The translations under genes were made by a program, and so were the position numbers. The notes beneath the pieces are model-generated. The model searched no databases. It had not been told where the DNA came from and worked only from the letters and a program-made list of their open reading frames with translations. Positions 22,500-33,088 of a stretch of DNA of 64,000 nucleotides are shown here, piece by piece. Source of the DNA: Petunia secreta (Eukaryota; Streptophyta; Magnoliopsida; Solanales; Solanaceae); the NCBI GenBank assembly GCA_029990175.1, contig JARKIP010000023.1:19053501-19117500 (forward strand), read 5' to 3'. The stretch's first letter is position 1. Every line of letters begins with the position of its first letter.

Positions 22500-23260
22500 A
22501 ACTAGGGAAAGAACAAGGCATAACTCAGGAATAGGAGAGGACACATGACATTGTAATGTAGAATGTTGAGGCGAGTTATCAAGCAGGAAGAGAAGAGGAA
22601 CCGACAGAACAAGGACAGGCTCTTGAAATTCTCTTGGACAAAGGGCAGTCAATCGACCAAGTAGGCAAAAAAGAAGTGATGATGCAGGAAAAAGAGACGT
22701 CTATTGACGTTGTTATGGAGAATTCTGATGCAAGTAAGCAAGCAGAAAGAGAAAAGGACATGACTGAAGAACAGCAGGCTCTTGGAAGTCTTGTGGGCAA
22801 AGGTCAGTCAATTGATGAAGCGGGCAAAGAAAAGGTGATGACACAGGAACATGAGAGGCCTCTTCAGATTGTTATGGAGAATGCCGAGGCAAGCGAGCAA
22901 GCAGGAAGAGAAGGTGATTTGAAACGGCAGTCAGTCGACGAAGGGGGCAAAGAAGAAGTAATTACACAGGAACATGAGAGGCCTGTTCAGATTGTTATGG
23001 AGAGTGTCGAGGCAAGTAAGCAAGCAGGAAGAGAAGGGGACTTACTGAAGAACAATATGATCTTAGAAGTCTTGTAGGCAAAGGTCAGTCAGTCGACGAA
23101 GCGGGCAAAGAAGAGATGATGACACAGGAACAAGAGAGGCCTCTTCAGATTGTTATGCAGAATGCCGAGGCAAGTGAGCAAGCAGGAAGAGAAGAGACTA
23201 AACAAGAACAAACTCTTGAAAGTAATAAGGTCAATGCTGAGGCAAGTCATCCAGCAAGGA
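22500..23260 (+). repeat. tandem coding repeat in DUF1985-gene exon 3
   Basis: About six imperfect units of up to about 159 bp (about 53 codons). Each begins near EAS(E/K)QAGRE, runs through KGQSIDEAGKEKVMTQEHER and ends QIVMENAE. One unit is shortened, and another (about 23030-23180) carries a frameshift. The units are highly charged and Gln/Glu/Lys-rich, so a disordered or coiled segment is likely. They represent expansion within the gene, separate from the non-coding palindromic arrays. Confidence 0.8.
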
Positions 23261-23519
23261 AGCAGTCGGAGCAGCATCATCTTCTAGGGAAAAGAGACCG
23301 AAAGCCAGTCAGTGGTTGCTATCTCCATATTTTGCTGGAAAGACTTAAAAAAAGATAACTGATTGGAAGGATAATTATAGACGTAGTTTTCCATTCCACT
23401 AATTACAGATTGATCCAGCAGTGTTGGTAGAGTTTGCAAATTGGTTGTTATTTCAAAGAAATGACGAAACTTGAACAGTAAGTCTATTTGTAGTTTTATG
23501 ATTTCTTATATGTAGTTTT

Positions 23520-23890
23520 TAACTTCAGTGCATAAGGGATGAATTTCAAAACTTATAGTTCAATCCTCTATGGACTGAACTTCTTAGCCTATGAGTTCTG
23601 CCCATATGGATTGAAGTTCTGTGCATATGGACTTAATTTCTATCTATAAGAATTTAAGTTCAATCATAATAGCCCTGGACTTCCGTCCACAAGGATGTGG
23701 TGTCCCTATAGGATTGAAGTTCTGTGCATATTGGCTTAACTTCCATCTATAAGGACTGAACTTTAATCATATGGCCGTGAACTTCTATTATTATTGATTG
23801 AAGTCCTGTGCATATGGACTTAAGTTCTATCTATAAGAATTGAACTTCAATAAAATGGCCATGGACTTCTGTCCACAAGGATGTGGAAAG
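23520..23890. repeat. palindromic array, segment 3
   Basis: Units such as GGATTGAAGTTCTGTGCATA and GGACTTAACTTCCATC follow the splice donor at 23478. The array is cut by the chromovirus LTR at 23895. Confidence 0.85.
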
Positions 23891-23894
23891 TTCT

Positions 23895-26430
23895 TGTCAC
23901 GACCAAACTTAGGGCCGCGACGGATGACCAACACTAAGTGTCGATCATCACTAATCCTACTGATAATCTGCTAACCATTATAACTGATAAACAGAATAAG
24001 CATAAACCTAGCTGATAAGGAGTATGCAATGCAAAAAGCTGACAAGGCTAACATAAGCTGACATACATAGCATACTGACTGCACCACACAGGGACATATC
24101 TACCGGCCTCTAAGAGTGATGAACTGAATATACAAAGGACGAGATAAGGCCCCGCCATACCCAAGCTGGCTGATTGTACACATACCAAAAGATAAGTAAC
24201 TCCGGGAGTAAGTGGAGTGACTCCAGTAGCTGATAGATGGCCTACTAACGTGGTCCAAGCATTGATCTATCTGCACCTGCGCGGCATGAAATGCAGCGCC
24301 CCAGAAAAGGGCGTGAGTATGATATGTACCAAGTATGTAAGGCATGAGCATATAATATATCATAGCTGAATGAAACTGTAAGGCTGGAATATAAATATGT
24401 AAATATGAGCTGGAGCATAGCAATATAGCTGGAAATCTGAAGAACGTACTAAACATGATATGAATATAAGCTGAAGTCTAGCTGAATCTGAACCTGAAGA
24501 CTGAGCTGAACTATACTGATAAAATAACTGTAATATGACTGATAACTGGTAACTAGAAACTGGAACTGATAGCTGACAACTGATCCTGACGCTAAGAACT
24601 GGTGGCTGATAACTGGTACTGAGCTAAAACTGAACTGTTATCTAAACTGGTACCTGTCTGGTGTTATGGGCTATATCCCCCCAAATCAGGTAACTGAACA
24701 TCTGAACTAGTACCTGTCTGGTGTTATGGGATGTATCCCCCCAAATCAGGTAACTGAAAACCAGAACTAGCCTCATGTATAATCATGCAGTGCATACTGT
24801 GGCTATATACGCGTATATAACAAACCTGGTAGATGTTATGGGCTATATCCCCCCAGCCAGTAATATCTGGTCTCTCTGGTCAGAGTGTGTGAATGACACC
24901 CGGTCACACTAGGTGTTTCAACTCCCGCCTGAACCAGAGGGGCTGTATCCCCCCAGACGGGTAGTATCACACGCGACCAGACTGTGTGTCCAATGTCCAA
25001 CCTCTATGGGGGACTCCAAATCACACATAACATGATCACAATATAAGCATAAGCATGTATGAGGCATAACACATGTGGCAACAATATATATGGACTCGAA
25101 GGAATGATAAGAAAACTCTGGATGGAATTATAGACACAACCTGAAACTTAGAATTTGTCTAACTCTTGGACTTTTATAAAAATTTCTGCAGAGTTTCCTC
25201 TGAAACTGGATGATCCGCAAAAACAGAACCAGCACTATATTATACACGGGAATGGATACCCGGATAAACTGATAACATAAACATATTAAACGGATAACAA
25301 GATGAGATGACTGGATGACATAACAAATCTGCAGATAGAATGTCTGGACAGCACCACTGTCCTGCATTTCGACCTAATTTTCAGAGTGTAGATCAAAGAT
25401 ATAAACTTCATGGTCTGCATGAAAGTTGTAGATATATGTCTTAGGGTTCTGGGAATTTTTAAAGAATCTAAATATCAATTTTGTGCAAGGAGTTATGATC
25501 AATATACTAACAACTGTCCATAGATCAAAACAATTTTTCAGATTTTGAAACGTTTTGTCTTGCTGATTTGGACATCTTTTACCTTGGATTTTAGTACCAA
25601 ATTAAGTATATACAAGGTTTCCTTGGTACCATACAAGTTTCTCAGAAGAAATACTAAGTTTAGAACTAAGAAAAGCTTCAAAAGCTAAAAGATACATGCC
25701 TTGCTAAAAGAAAGGTTTAGCCTTACATACCTTTGATGTTTCTTGCTTCTAAACCTTGTTTCCCTTGAATTCAACACCTTCTAAAGCTTAAACAAGCTAT
25801 AATACAATATTTAGGTACTTTACATAGCCATGAAGTAATTCTAAAACTCAAGCTATAGACGAAATTGAAGGTAGCATAACGTTACCTTAATCGCGTAGAG
25901 CATTTTGACGCAATATGTCTTCAATTTCGAGTTAAGATTGGCGTCCTTCTTTCAAAATCATAAAAATTGCTTGAAAACTCATGAATGAACTGTTCATCTC
26001 TTGATATTTCTGTAAATGACGAGGAGAAGATGAGTTTTCCCTTTTATACTCGAAAAATTTCAGTTTTAGTCCTCTTTTGGGCTTTTGTCCCTTTTTCTTG
26101 CCTGACTTCTGACGCTCATATCTTTTTATCTATAAGTTGTATGAACAAACCGTTAAAAATGTTGGAAAATAAACTCCAAGACCTTCAATTTGATATATGA
26201 TATGTCCCCAAAAGACCTCATATAACACATCAAATTAATTGCTGAAAAAGCTCCGTTACAAGGCAATTCCTTAGTCGGTTTTTCCGCAACTTAAATCTGA
26301 TTTTTCCCAAACTTTATATTCAACATATAAATATCATATATGGTCATATTATTACTTTAAACTCACTTAAAATCATTCTTAACATGATATTATAATGATA
26401 TACGTCAATTTAGACGTACGGGGTGTAACA
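23895..26430 (-). repeat. chromovirus 3' LTR
   Basis: On the plus strand it runs TGTCACGACC...GGGGTGTAACA, 2536 bp with TG...CA ends. Its first 275 bp recur at 63725-64000 with about ten differences. It contains a 68-bp tandem pair (about 24645-24770, with GTTATGGGCTATATCCCCCC), CTGATAACTGG-type low-complexity DNA, and scattered short frames that I do not call. The element 3' end is the left end here. Confidence 0.9.
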
Positions 26431-26445
26431 ATATTCCCCCGTTAG
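26431..26445 (-). promoter_or_regulatory. chromovirus polypurine tract
   Basis: On the minus strand this reads AACGGGGGAATAT immediately before the LTR start TGTTACACCCC. It is the purine-rich primer for plus-strand DNA synthesis and fixes both the element's orientation and the LTR edge. Confidence 0.8.
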
Positions 26446-26499
26446 GAACATTCGTCCTCGAATGTTAAATGAAGTATGTAGAAGCATTAAGCAACGATC

Positions 26500-27999
26500 T
26501 GTTACATACTCGAAGTAATGAAGAGATGTGTATATTTGGCCCTCATGTCATTTTCAGCTTCCCAAGTTATTTCTTCTATATTATTGCTTTGATATAGCAT
26601 CTTAACTAAAGGAATGTCTTTCGTCCTTAGTCGACGAATCTGCCTCTTTAAATTGCAACTGTCACCTCCTTATTAGTCAACTGCTCTGTGATCTGTACAT
26701 CCTCTACTGGTACAACTCTAGAAGGATCTCTGACACATTTTCTGAGCATGGAATACTGGATGTACCTCCTGAAGGTCTGCTTGAAGGTCTAACTCGTAGG
26801 CTACACGCCCAACTCGCCTGATAATCTGATATGGACTAATAAATCTAGGGCTAAGCTTTCCCTTCTTTCCAAATCTCATAACGCCTTTCATAGGTGATAC
26901 TTTCAGGAATACCTAATCGCCAATATGAAATTCTAAATCTCAATGTCGATTATCTGCATAGGACTTCTGTCTGCTCTGCACTACTAATAATATTTTCCTG
27001 ATCAACTTGACTTTATCAATTACTTGTTGGATTAAGTCTGGACCTATCAATTGAGACTCGCCAACCTTGAACCATCATATAGAAAACCTGCATTTGTACC
27101 CATACAAAGCTTCATATGGCACCATCTGTATGCTAGAATGATAGCTATTATTATATGCAAACCCTATCAACAGTAGGTGATCACTCCAGCTGCCTCTAAA
27201 ATCTAACACGTAAGCTCTGAGCATATTTTCTAATGTCTGAATGGTCCGCTCAGCCTGTCTGTCTGTCTATGGATGAAATACTGTACTCAGATACACCTGT
27301 GTCCCTAAACCTGTCTGGAACGATCTATAGAAATTAGCTGTAAACTGGTGCGCCCCCGTCTGAAATAATAAATACTGGAATACCATGTAGGCGCACTATC
27401 TCTCTGATATAAAGTCTGGCATAATCCCCTGCTGTATAAGTAGTTCTAACAGGCAAGAAATGAGCTGATTTAGTAAGCCTGTCAACTATAACCCAAATAG
27501 AGTCACAGCTGCTCCGCGTACGGGGCAAGCCTGTAATGAAGTCCATATTTACTGTTTCCCATTTCCATAATGAAATCTCTATTTCCTATAACAAGCCACT
27601 AGGTTTTTGATGCTCGACTTTAACCTGTTGGCCGTTAGGACACTGAGCCACAAATACTGCTATGCCACGCTTCATTCCGTCCCAACAGTAAAACTGCTTA
27701 AGGTCATGATACATCTTAGTCATATCTGGGTGAATAGTGTATCTGGAATAGTGTGCCTCAGTCATAATGTGTCCACGTAAATCTGCAACATCAGGAACAC
27801 AAAGTTTATCTTTATACATGAGAATCACGTCACTCATAACCCTGTATGGTGACTCTGGTTTTCTTCTGGCTATCTTTCCGTATTCAACTAGAATTGGATC
27901 CTCATACTGACGCTGTTTTATTTCTGTCACTAGGCAAGTAGTGGCTGTGTTATTAAATGCAACTTCTGCATCATCTGAATCTATTAATCCGACTCCCAA
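26500..27999 (-). pseudogene. chromovirus integrase and chromodomain
   Basis: Reading leftward from 27999, the N-terminal zinc-binding region has HYSRYTIHP and CPNGQQVKVEHQKPSG, where the second Cys of the usual CPNCQ is Gly. The catalytic core follows: MDFITGLPRTRSSCDSIWVI, VDRLTKSAHFLPV and IISDGGAPVYS (Asp kept, next residues changed). A frameshift leads to TDRQAERTIQTLENMLRAY, which holds the catalytic Glu, then FLKVSPMKGVMRFGKKGKLS. After another shift comes the chromodomain (RQIRRLRTKDIPLVKMLYQS, then EEITWEAENDMRAKY), which targets integration through histone marks in this group. At least three frame breaks rule out function. Confidence 0.85.
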
Positions 28000-28050
28000 G
28001 CTGCCTAACTGGTGGAGTGCATGAGCTAAGTTTCTCTTCTGTGGCTGTAA

Positions 28051-28497
28051 TTAAGATAAATTACCCATGGACTTATGACTAAGGGAATCAGCAACAACAT
28101 TCGCTTTACCCGGATGATAAATAATATGAATGTCGTAGTCTTTCAACAACTCTAGCGACCGCCTCTGTTGTAGGTTTAGCTCCTTCTTCTTAAATATATA
28201 TTGGACGCACTTGTTGTTCATATAAATATCAACATGAATACCGTAAAAATAATGTCTCCAAATATTCAATGCATGAATGACTGCTGCAAGCTCTAAATTA
28301 TGAGTATGGTAGTTATGCTCGTGCCTTTTCAGCTGCCTAGAAGCATAGGCAATAACTCTACTGTGCTGCATCAAAACACAACCAAGACCAATTCGAGAAG
28401 CGTCACAGTAAATGACATAGCCCTCAGATCCCTCTAGATGTGTAAGTACTGGAGCTCTTACCAACCTGTTCTTTAGTTCTTGGAACTGTGCTCGCAA
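28051..28497 (-). pseudogene. chromovirus RNase H domain
   Basis: A 148-codon open stretch. Motifs are APVLTHLEGSEGYVIYCDAS (first catalytic Asp), VLMQHSRVIAYASRQLKRHE, NLELAAVIHALNIWRHYFYG (catalytic Glu) and YHPGKANVVADSLS (last Asp). The third catalytic Asp, normally in a TDHKSLQY motif, is replaced (YMNNKCVQY), so RNA cleavage would be lost. It removes element RNA during reverse transcription. Confidence 0.85.
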
Positions 28498-28531
28498 GAA
28501 TCAGACCACTGAAATTTAGCTATTTTCTGTG

Positions 28532-29330
28532 TCAATTTGGTGGAGCTGCAATGAAGGAAAAACCTTCTATGAACCTCCTGTAATAACCTTCCAAACCCAG
28601 AAAACTACGTACTTCAGTTAGCGTCGTAGGTCTGGGCAAATTCTTCACAGCCTCGATCTTCTGGTCATCTACTTTAATTCCTTCTGCTGAAACTATATGG
28701 CCAAAAAATGCCATTGAATCTATCCAGAATTCACACTTGAGAACTTAGCATATAATTATTTGTCCCAAAATGTATCCAATATTGTGCGTAGGTGCTCTGC
28801 ATGCTCTGATTCAGACTTTGAATAGATGAGAATATCATCAATAAATATAATCACAAATAAATCTAGATAAGGCCTGAATACGCTGTCCATTAGATCCATA
28901 AATACTGCAAAGGCATTAGTGAGTCCAAACAACATCACTAAAAACTCATAATGGCCATTCCTAGTCCTGAATGCAGTCTTAGGTATATCAGATTTTCTAA
29001 CTCTAACCTGATGGTAGCCTGATCGCTATTCGAGAAGCACTTGGCACCCTGGAGCTTGTCAACTAGAAATCAATCCTGGGCAGAGAGTATTTATTCTTAA
29101 TAATGACTTTATTCAGCTGTCTGTAATCTATGCACATGCGTAGAGAGCCATCTTTTTTTTTTTACAAATAGTATCGAGGCTCCCCACGGGGAAATGCTGG
29201 GTCTGATGAGGCCTTTATCTAACTAATCCTTCAATTGCTCCTTAAATTCTTTCTGTTATACAGGTGCCATCCTGAAGAACATGCCCCTGATGGCGTGCTG
29301 ATGCTGAGCAAGCAACTGGTGATCTAGCTG
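28532..29330 (-). pseudogene. chromovirus reverse transcriptase, broken
   Basis: In order on the minus strand: RPSISPWGASILFVKKKDGS, RMCIDYRQLNKVI, a frame-broken palm region, RSGYHQVRVRKSDIPKTAFR, LFGLTNAFAVFMDLMDSVFR, and the catalytic FIDDILIYS (28756-28938). Then comes the thumb/connection GHIVSAEGIKVDDQKIEAVK and VRSFLGLEGYYRRFIEGFS. The two active-site aspartates are present, but several stops and shifts interrupt the frame. At its N-terminal side there is no protease domain before the gag zinc-knuckle region, indicating an internal deletion. Confidence 0.85.
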
Positions 29331-29369
29331 GCTGGGCTGTACAACTGCCACCCCTAGGCGGGCAACCTT

Positions 29370-30055
29370 TCATGAAATAGCTGCCTCGCGACAAATATAA
29401 CAAGTATCAACTCCTAACTGACATGGACCCAAGTGGCGTCTACCACAATCCGAACATCTGGGATACGTCTGACTGGCCGGTATAGAAGTACCACGACACT
29501 TTAATCTTGAAGTCAGTGATGTGTGACTAGATCTGGACTGAGGAGGTCTATCAGATCTAAAGCCACGAGACTATGTAGGTATACTAGCTGGTGGTTGTCT
29601 AACACTCTGCTATCTACTCGCTCCAGACGTCTCTCCAAACGAACCAGAAAATCTTCCCCTCTTGTCTAGCACTTTATCCCTGTCGGCTCTCTATTTCTGC
29701 TTCCTCTCCTCAAGTAACAAAGCAAATGCCTGAATGTTATGTTCATACATGACTGCATAGCAACTTTCATACGCTCGTTAACTAGGTGTGGAGCTAGTCC
29801 CACTATATACCTGTGAATTCTATCCTCCATGCTCACTACCACCGTAGGGGCAAACCATGCTAAAGAACTAAAGTAATAATTATACTCTTCTACACTCAAA
29901 CTTCCCTGTCTCAAGGTTAGGAACTGATTAGCACGGGCTCCCTATGTCTCTATAGGCATATACTGATAAAGGAAGGTATCTGAGAATTCCTTCCAAGTCG
30001 TGGGAGTAGCATCAGGCCGTCTAGATAGCTCCCATGTCTGATATCACCCTGCTGC
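29370..30055 (-). pseudogene. chromovirus gag, 5'-truncated
   Basis: The minus-strand frame begins mid-domain (YQTWELSRRPDATPTTWKEF, TFLYQYMPIET, a stop, then GARANQFLTLRQGSLSVEEY) and passes through YIVGLAPHLVNERMKVAMQS. It ends in a frame containing CSDCGRRHLGPCQLGVDTCY, the zinc-knuckle region typical of this clade. The amino-terminal part of gag is missing at the 30055 junction. Confidence 0.8.
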
Positions 30056-30239
30056 TAGGTTATGGACAACACAATAAAGACATGTGTCAGTTATAAATGT
30101 TTTTGTTTTTACCTTCAGAATTCCTAGTAGTATTGTGTAAAGTTTTTACGTAATATATGGTGGAACAGATATTATGTACAGATGAACATATTATTATGCA
30201 CAGATTTATGTAAATCTCATGTTGTTGCAGTGATATTTT

Positions 30240-31010
30240 ATAGCATGAATGTATTTTATCCATAAGGACTGAGTTCAGTCAATGAGCATTGGACTTCAAT
30301 CTATATGGACTGAAGTTACATCCATAAGGATTGTGAACCTCTGCCCATATGGATTGAAGTTTCTGTGCATATCCAAATAATTTAATAATGATTAAAAAAA
30401 ATTCTAGTATTTGAGGGTTGAACTTTATATATTATGAGTTTGAACTTCTGCCCATAAGGATTGAACTTCTGTATTTAAGTATGAAAGTTTTATAAATTAT
30501 GAGATTGAACTTCTACACAGAAGAATTGAACTTCTGTCTTTTAAGGATGGAATATAAGTTTGAACTTCTACTCACAATATTGAACTTCTGTCTCTAAATT
30601 ATAAGCGGAAGTTTATAAATTATGAGCTTGAACTTCTTCCCACAGGGAATTGAACTTCTGTTTTTTAAGGATGGAAGTTTTTTATAACTAACTTCAATGC
30701 ATGGATTGAAGTTTCTCTGCATATCGACTGAGCCTAATGGACTGAAATTACTTAACAGTATAAGTTTGAGTTTGCTTAGAGATAAAGTGAGAATCGCTTA
30801 ACAGTTCTAATGGATGTAGACAAATTCAGTGCTAACTTATGGTAATATGCAAAAACCATATATCAGCCTCTAAGAATTGAAGTTTTTATATGATAAAATT
30901 AACTTCTATGCTCAAGGATTGAAGTTTTTATAGGCCAATATTAATTTCTATCCTCAAGGATTGAAGTTGAAATTTAACTTCAATCCTTAAGGACAGAAGT
31001 TAATGCAATA
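30240..31010. repeat. palindromic array, segment 4
   Basis: The array resumes after the chromovirus junction, with units such as CCATAAGGATTGTGAACC, GGATTGAACTTCTGTCT and AACTTCAATCCTTAAGGACA. The last units form a near-perfect palindrome, GGATTGAAG...CTTCAATCC, at about 30956-30990. Confidence 0.85.
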
Positions 31011-31217
31011 ACTTCTCTTTTAATCTGAGAAATCCAACACAGCAACAAGATACCCAGTTTAATCTGAGCCATCCAATTTTATTAAATCAGATTGGGTCTC
31101 ATGATGTCCTCCTTTTTTAACCCTAAAGATTACCTTTATATTTTATTTTCTTTAGCCGCATCCATAACCTGTGTCTATTCTTCTTCCTTGTTTTAGTTTG
31201 TCTATTGTTCCTCCACC

Positions 31218-31790
31218 ATGAAAAATCAGAAAATTATGGGGATGAAAAATATGATCCTTTTCTATATTACTAACGGGAATATCCCAGCTTTTGAAATTAC
31301 TCTGACTAATTCATACACTCTCACTGACAATTTTGTAATTAGCTTTGGCCTTTGGAATTTTACATTTTCTTTAAAGTAAATTTTTAAATAATTGTCATTT
31401 TAATATATACTTTTGCTCTTACAGCGGATATCCGTGCATATCATCCTCCTGAGGCGAACACTGTCATTCTAGAGTGTGAGGGGAAGTCAAGGTCTATAAA
31501 GCTTATGAGTGGAAAAAATGATCGACGAAGATTGAACAAGGGGTAGGCAACATTTGTAACAGCAAACAATCTGAAGACTGGCGATTATGTGAACTTTAAA
31601 CTTGTTGAAAGTACTGTCGAGTATGTGAAGTTTGTCGTTACAGTTTTTGACCCCCTGGCCCCGAAGATGATTGTGATTCTGAATGTGAAATTTGTCGTTA
31701 CAATGAAGGAAGGCCCAACAAAGGCGAATCTGATGATGATTCGTTAAATGGTGCAGGAGCTTCTAGTGATCCAGTCATGATTGATTAATA
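31218..31790 (+). pseudogene. B3-like DNA-binding domain fragment in the MULE
   Basis: Two putative exons. The first (31218-31375) contains PAFEITLTNSYTLTDNFVIS, resembling the start of a REM-type B3 domain, and ends at GTAAAT. The second starts after CTCTTACAG (AG at 31423-31424). It encodes HPPEANTVILECEGKSRSIK, then RRLNKG-stop-ATFVTANNLKTGDYVNFKLV and VEYVKFVVTVFD. The pattern of basic strand, GW, F(V)xxNxLKxGDxVxF and strand is the B3 core. The GW tryptophan codon is TAG, a premature stop, and the exon phases do not match by one base. B3 proteins bind DNA in the nucleus. This copy cannot encode a full domain. A frame-broken acidic tail (PTKANLMMIR) follows. The call rests on motif pattern only. 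Confidence 0.55.
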
Positions 31791-32089
31791 GAGCAGATGA
31801 AATATTAGTTGTAGAAGTTTAAATCCCCTATTGGTCTGTATTAGGAGTTTAAATATCTGTCTGTACTAGGAATTTAAATATCTATTTGTATTAGGTGCTT
31901 AAATATCTGTAGTAGGGAGTTTAAATGCTTAATTTCAGTATTTTGTTGGTCTTTATATGATCCTTTTTTTTAAGTAATTAGATGTTTGTATTTTGGAAAT
32001 GAAATTTTCTAAGTAATGGAATGTATGTTCATGTTTGCATTTCCTTAATTCTGGTTATTGTATTCTGTGATTAATTTGAACCATAAGTA

Positions 32090-32770
32090 TTAATTTGAAC
32101 TTAAGGATTGAACTTATATTTTTAACAATTGGTATGTAAATGCCCTGAAGTTGTATCCCTATTTACTGAACTTTAAAAAAAATGCAACTCCAGTCTTCAA
32201 GGGTTGAACGTCTGTCCATAAGGATTGAAGTTTTTATAAAAATATCTAAAAATGTGACATCAATCTTCAAGGGTTGAAGTTCTATCCCTATGTACTGAAC
32301 TTCAAAAAATGCAACTTCAGTCTTTAAGGGTTGAAGTTTTCATATTTAAAGGATGAACTTCTCTCCATAAGGATTGAAGTTTAATTAAAAGGTTAAAAAA
32401 ATTGCAACTTCAGTCTTTTAAGGATTGAAGTTTTTTATATGCTTATATTGAATTTCTATCCATAAGGATTGAAGTTATAAAAATGTCAAAAAAATGCTTT
32501 CAGTCTTTAAGGGTTGAAGTTCTTTTATAATCAAATGATGAACTTCTCTCAACAAGGATTGAAGTTTATTTAAAAAGTGCAAATTCAGTCTTTAGTGTGA
32601 AGTTCCATTCATAAGAATTGAGATTCAGTATTGATGGAGTGACTTTACTACAAATTCAGTCTTAAATAGACTGAAACTACTTCAAATTCATCTTGTTCAA
32701 CTGAATTTACTTCAAAGTCAGTCTTGTTCGACTGAATTTACTTCAAACTCAATTTCTAATTGACTGAAAG
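32090..32770. repeat. palindromic array, segment 5
   Basis: Units such as AACTTCAGTCTTTAAGGGTT and CCATAAGGATTGAAGTTT, ending in CAGTCTTGTTCGACTGAATT-type palindromes. It lies between the B3-like fragment and the 3' end of the transposase gene. Confidence 0.85.
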
Positions 32771-33088
32771 TACTTAAACTACAAGTATTTTACGTCAAAT
32801 ACTAGTATTAAACTTATTAAAAAATATTTAAAGAACAAAGAAAAACCATCCAAACAAATTATAACAAACTGCAATCAAAGTTTTGAATTCATATCTTGAA
32901 TGTTCATAAGAAATTATCAGCAATTTTTGATTTGTCTACATTTATTTCTGCACCATCATTCACCACCAAGCAGTTTCATGCAACAAAAAGAAATGAAGAA
33001 ATCAAATTAGTAGGAGGGAAATATTTAGTTAAAAAAAAATTTATGGATAATGAAGGAAGTAGCAGTTCCTATATATCCTTGAGTAGGG

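Larger units (their letters stand above)
19588..23477 (+). pseudogene. DUF1985-type gene of the MULE, decayed
   Basis: Exon 1 (about 19588-20373) encodes a DUF1985 domain: FGNFVKLQSYTISMRLLHYL, FDPEEYYLYTGL, then AYPWG...SFETLVKSVTTP and YYIVLGFPLVLCAWFVELFP. A one-base shift at the G run 20112-20117 splits it. Intron 1 (20374-21183, GTAAGT...TTTAATAG) is filled with the palindromic repeat. Exon 2 is 21184-21466, intron 2 is 21467-21556 (GTGAGT...TTGCAG), and exon 3 runs to 23477 before a further GTAAGT. Exon 3 is basic, then highly charged, with stop codons at 22532 and 22559, and ends in a frame reading SQWLLSPYFAGKT and WKDNYRRSFPFH. In related MULE genes a Ulp1-type (C48) cysteine protease domain would follow. 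I found none before or after the chromovirus insertion. Not functional as it stands. Confidence 0.75.
23895..30055 (-). mobile_element. truncated Ty3 chromovirus (Tekay/Del-like) inside the MULE
   Basis: The element is on the minus strand. The 3' LTR is at the left, then (reading right to left in the window) truncated gag, reverse transcriptase, RNase H, integrase and a chromodomain. The chromodomain places it among the chromoviruses, and the order matches the Tekay/Del clade. Gag begins abruptly at about 30050, so the 5' LTR, leader and gag start are missing. MULE-type sequence resumes after about 30055. Protease is also absent: the frame passes from a gag zinc-knuckle-like segment straight to reverse transcriptase. 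Every coding block has stops or frameshifts. No second LTR is present, so no target duplication can be tested. Confidence 0.85.

Noticed and set aside
30056..31200. Ulp1 (C48) peptidase exon expected downstream of the DUF1985 gene
   Set aside because: No His-Asp-Cys peptidase motifs were found on the plus strand in this interval, only the repeat array and unassigned sequence.
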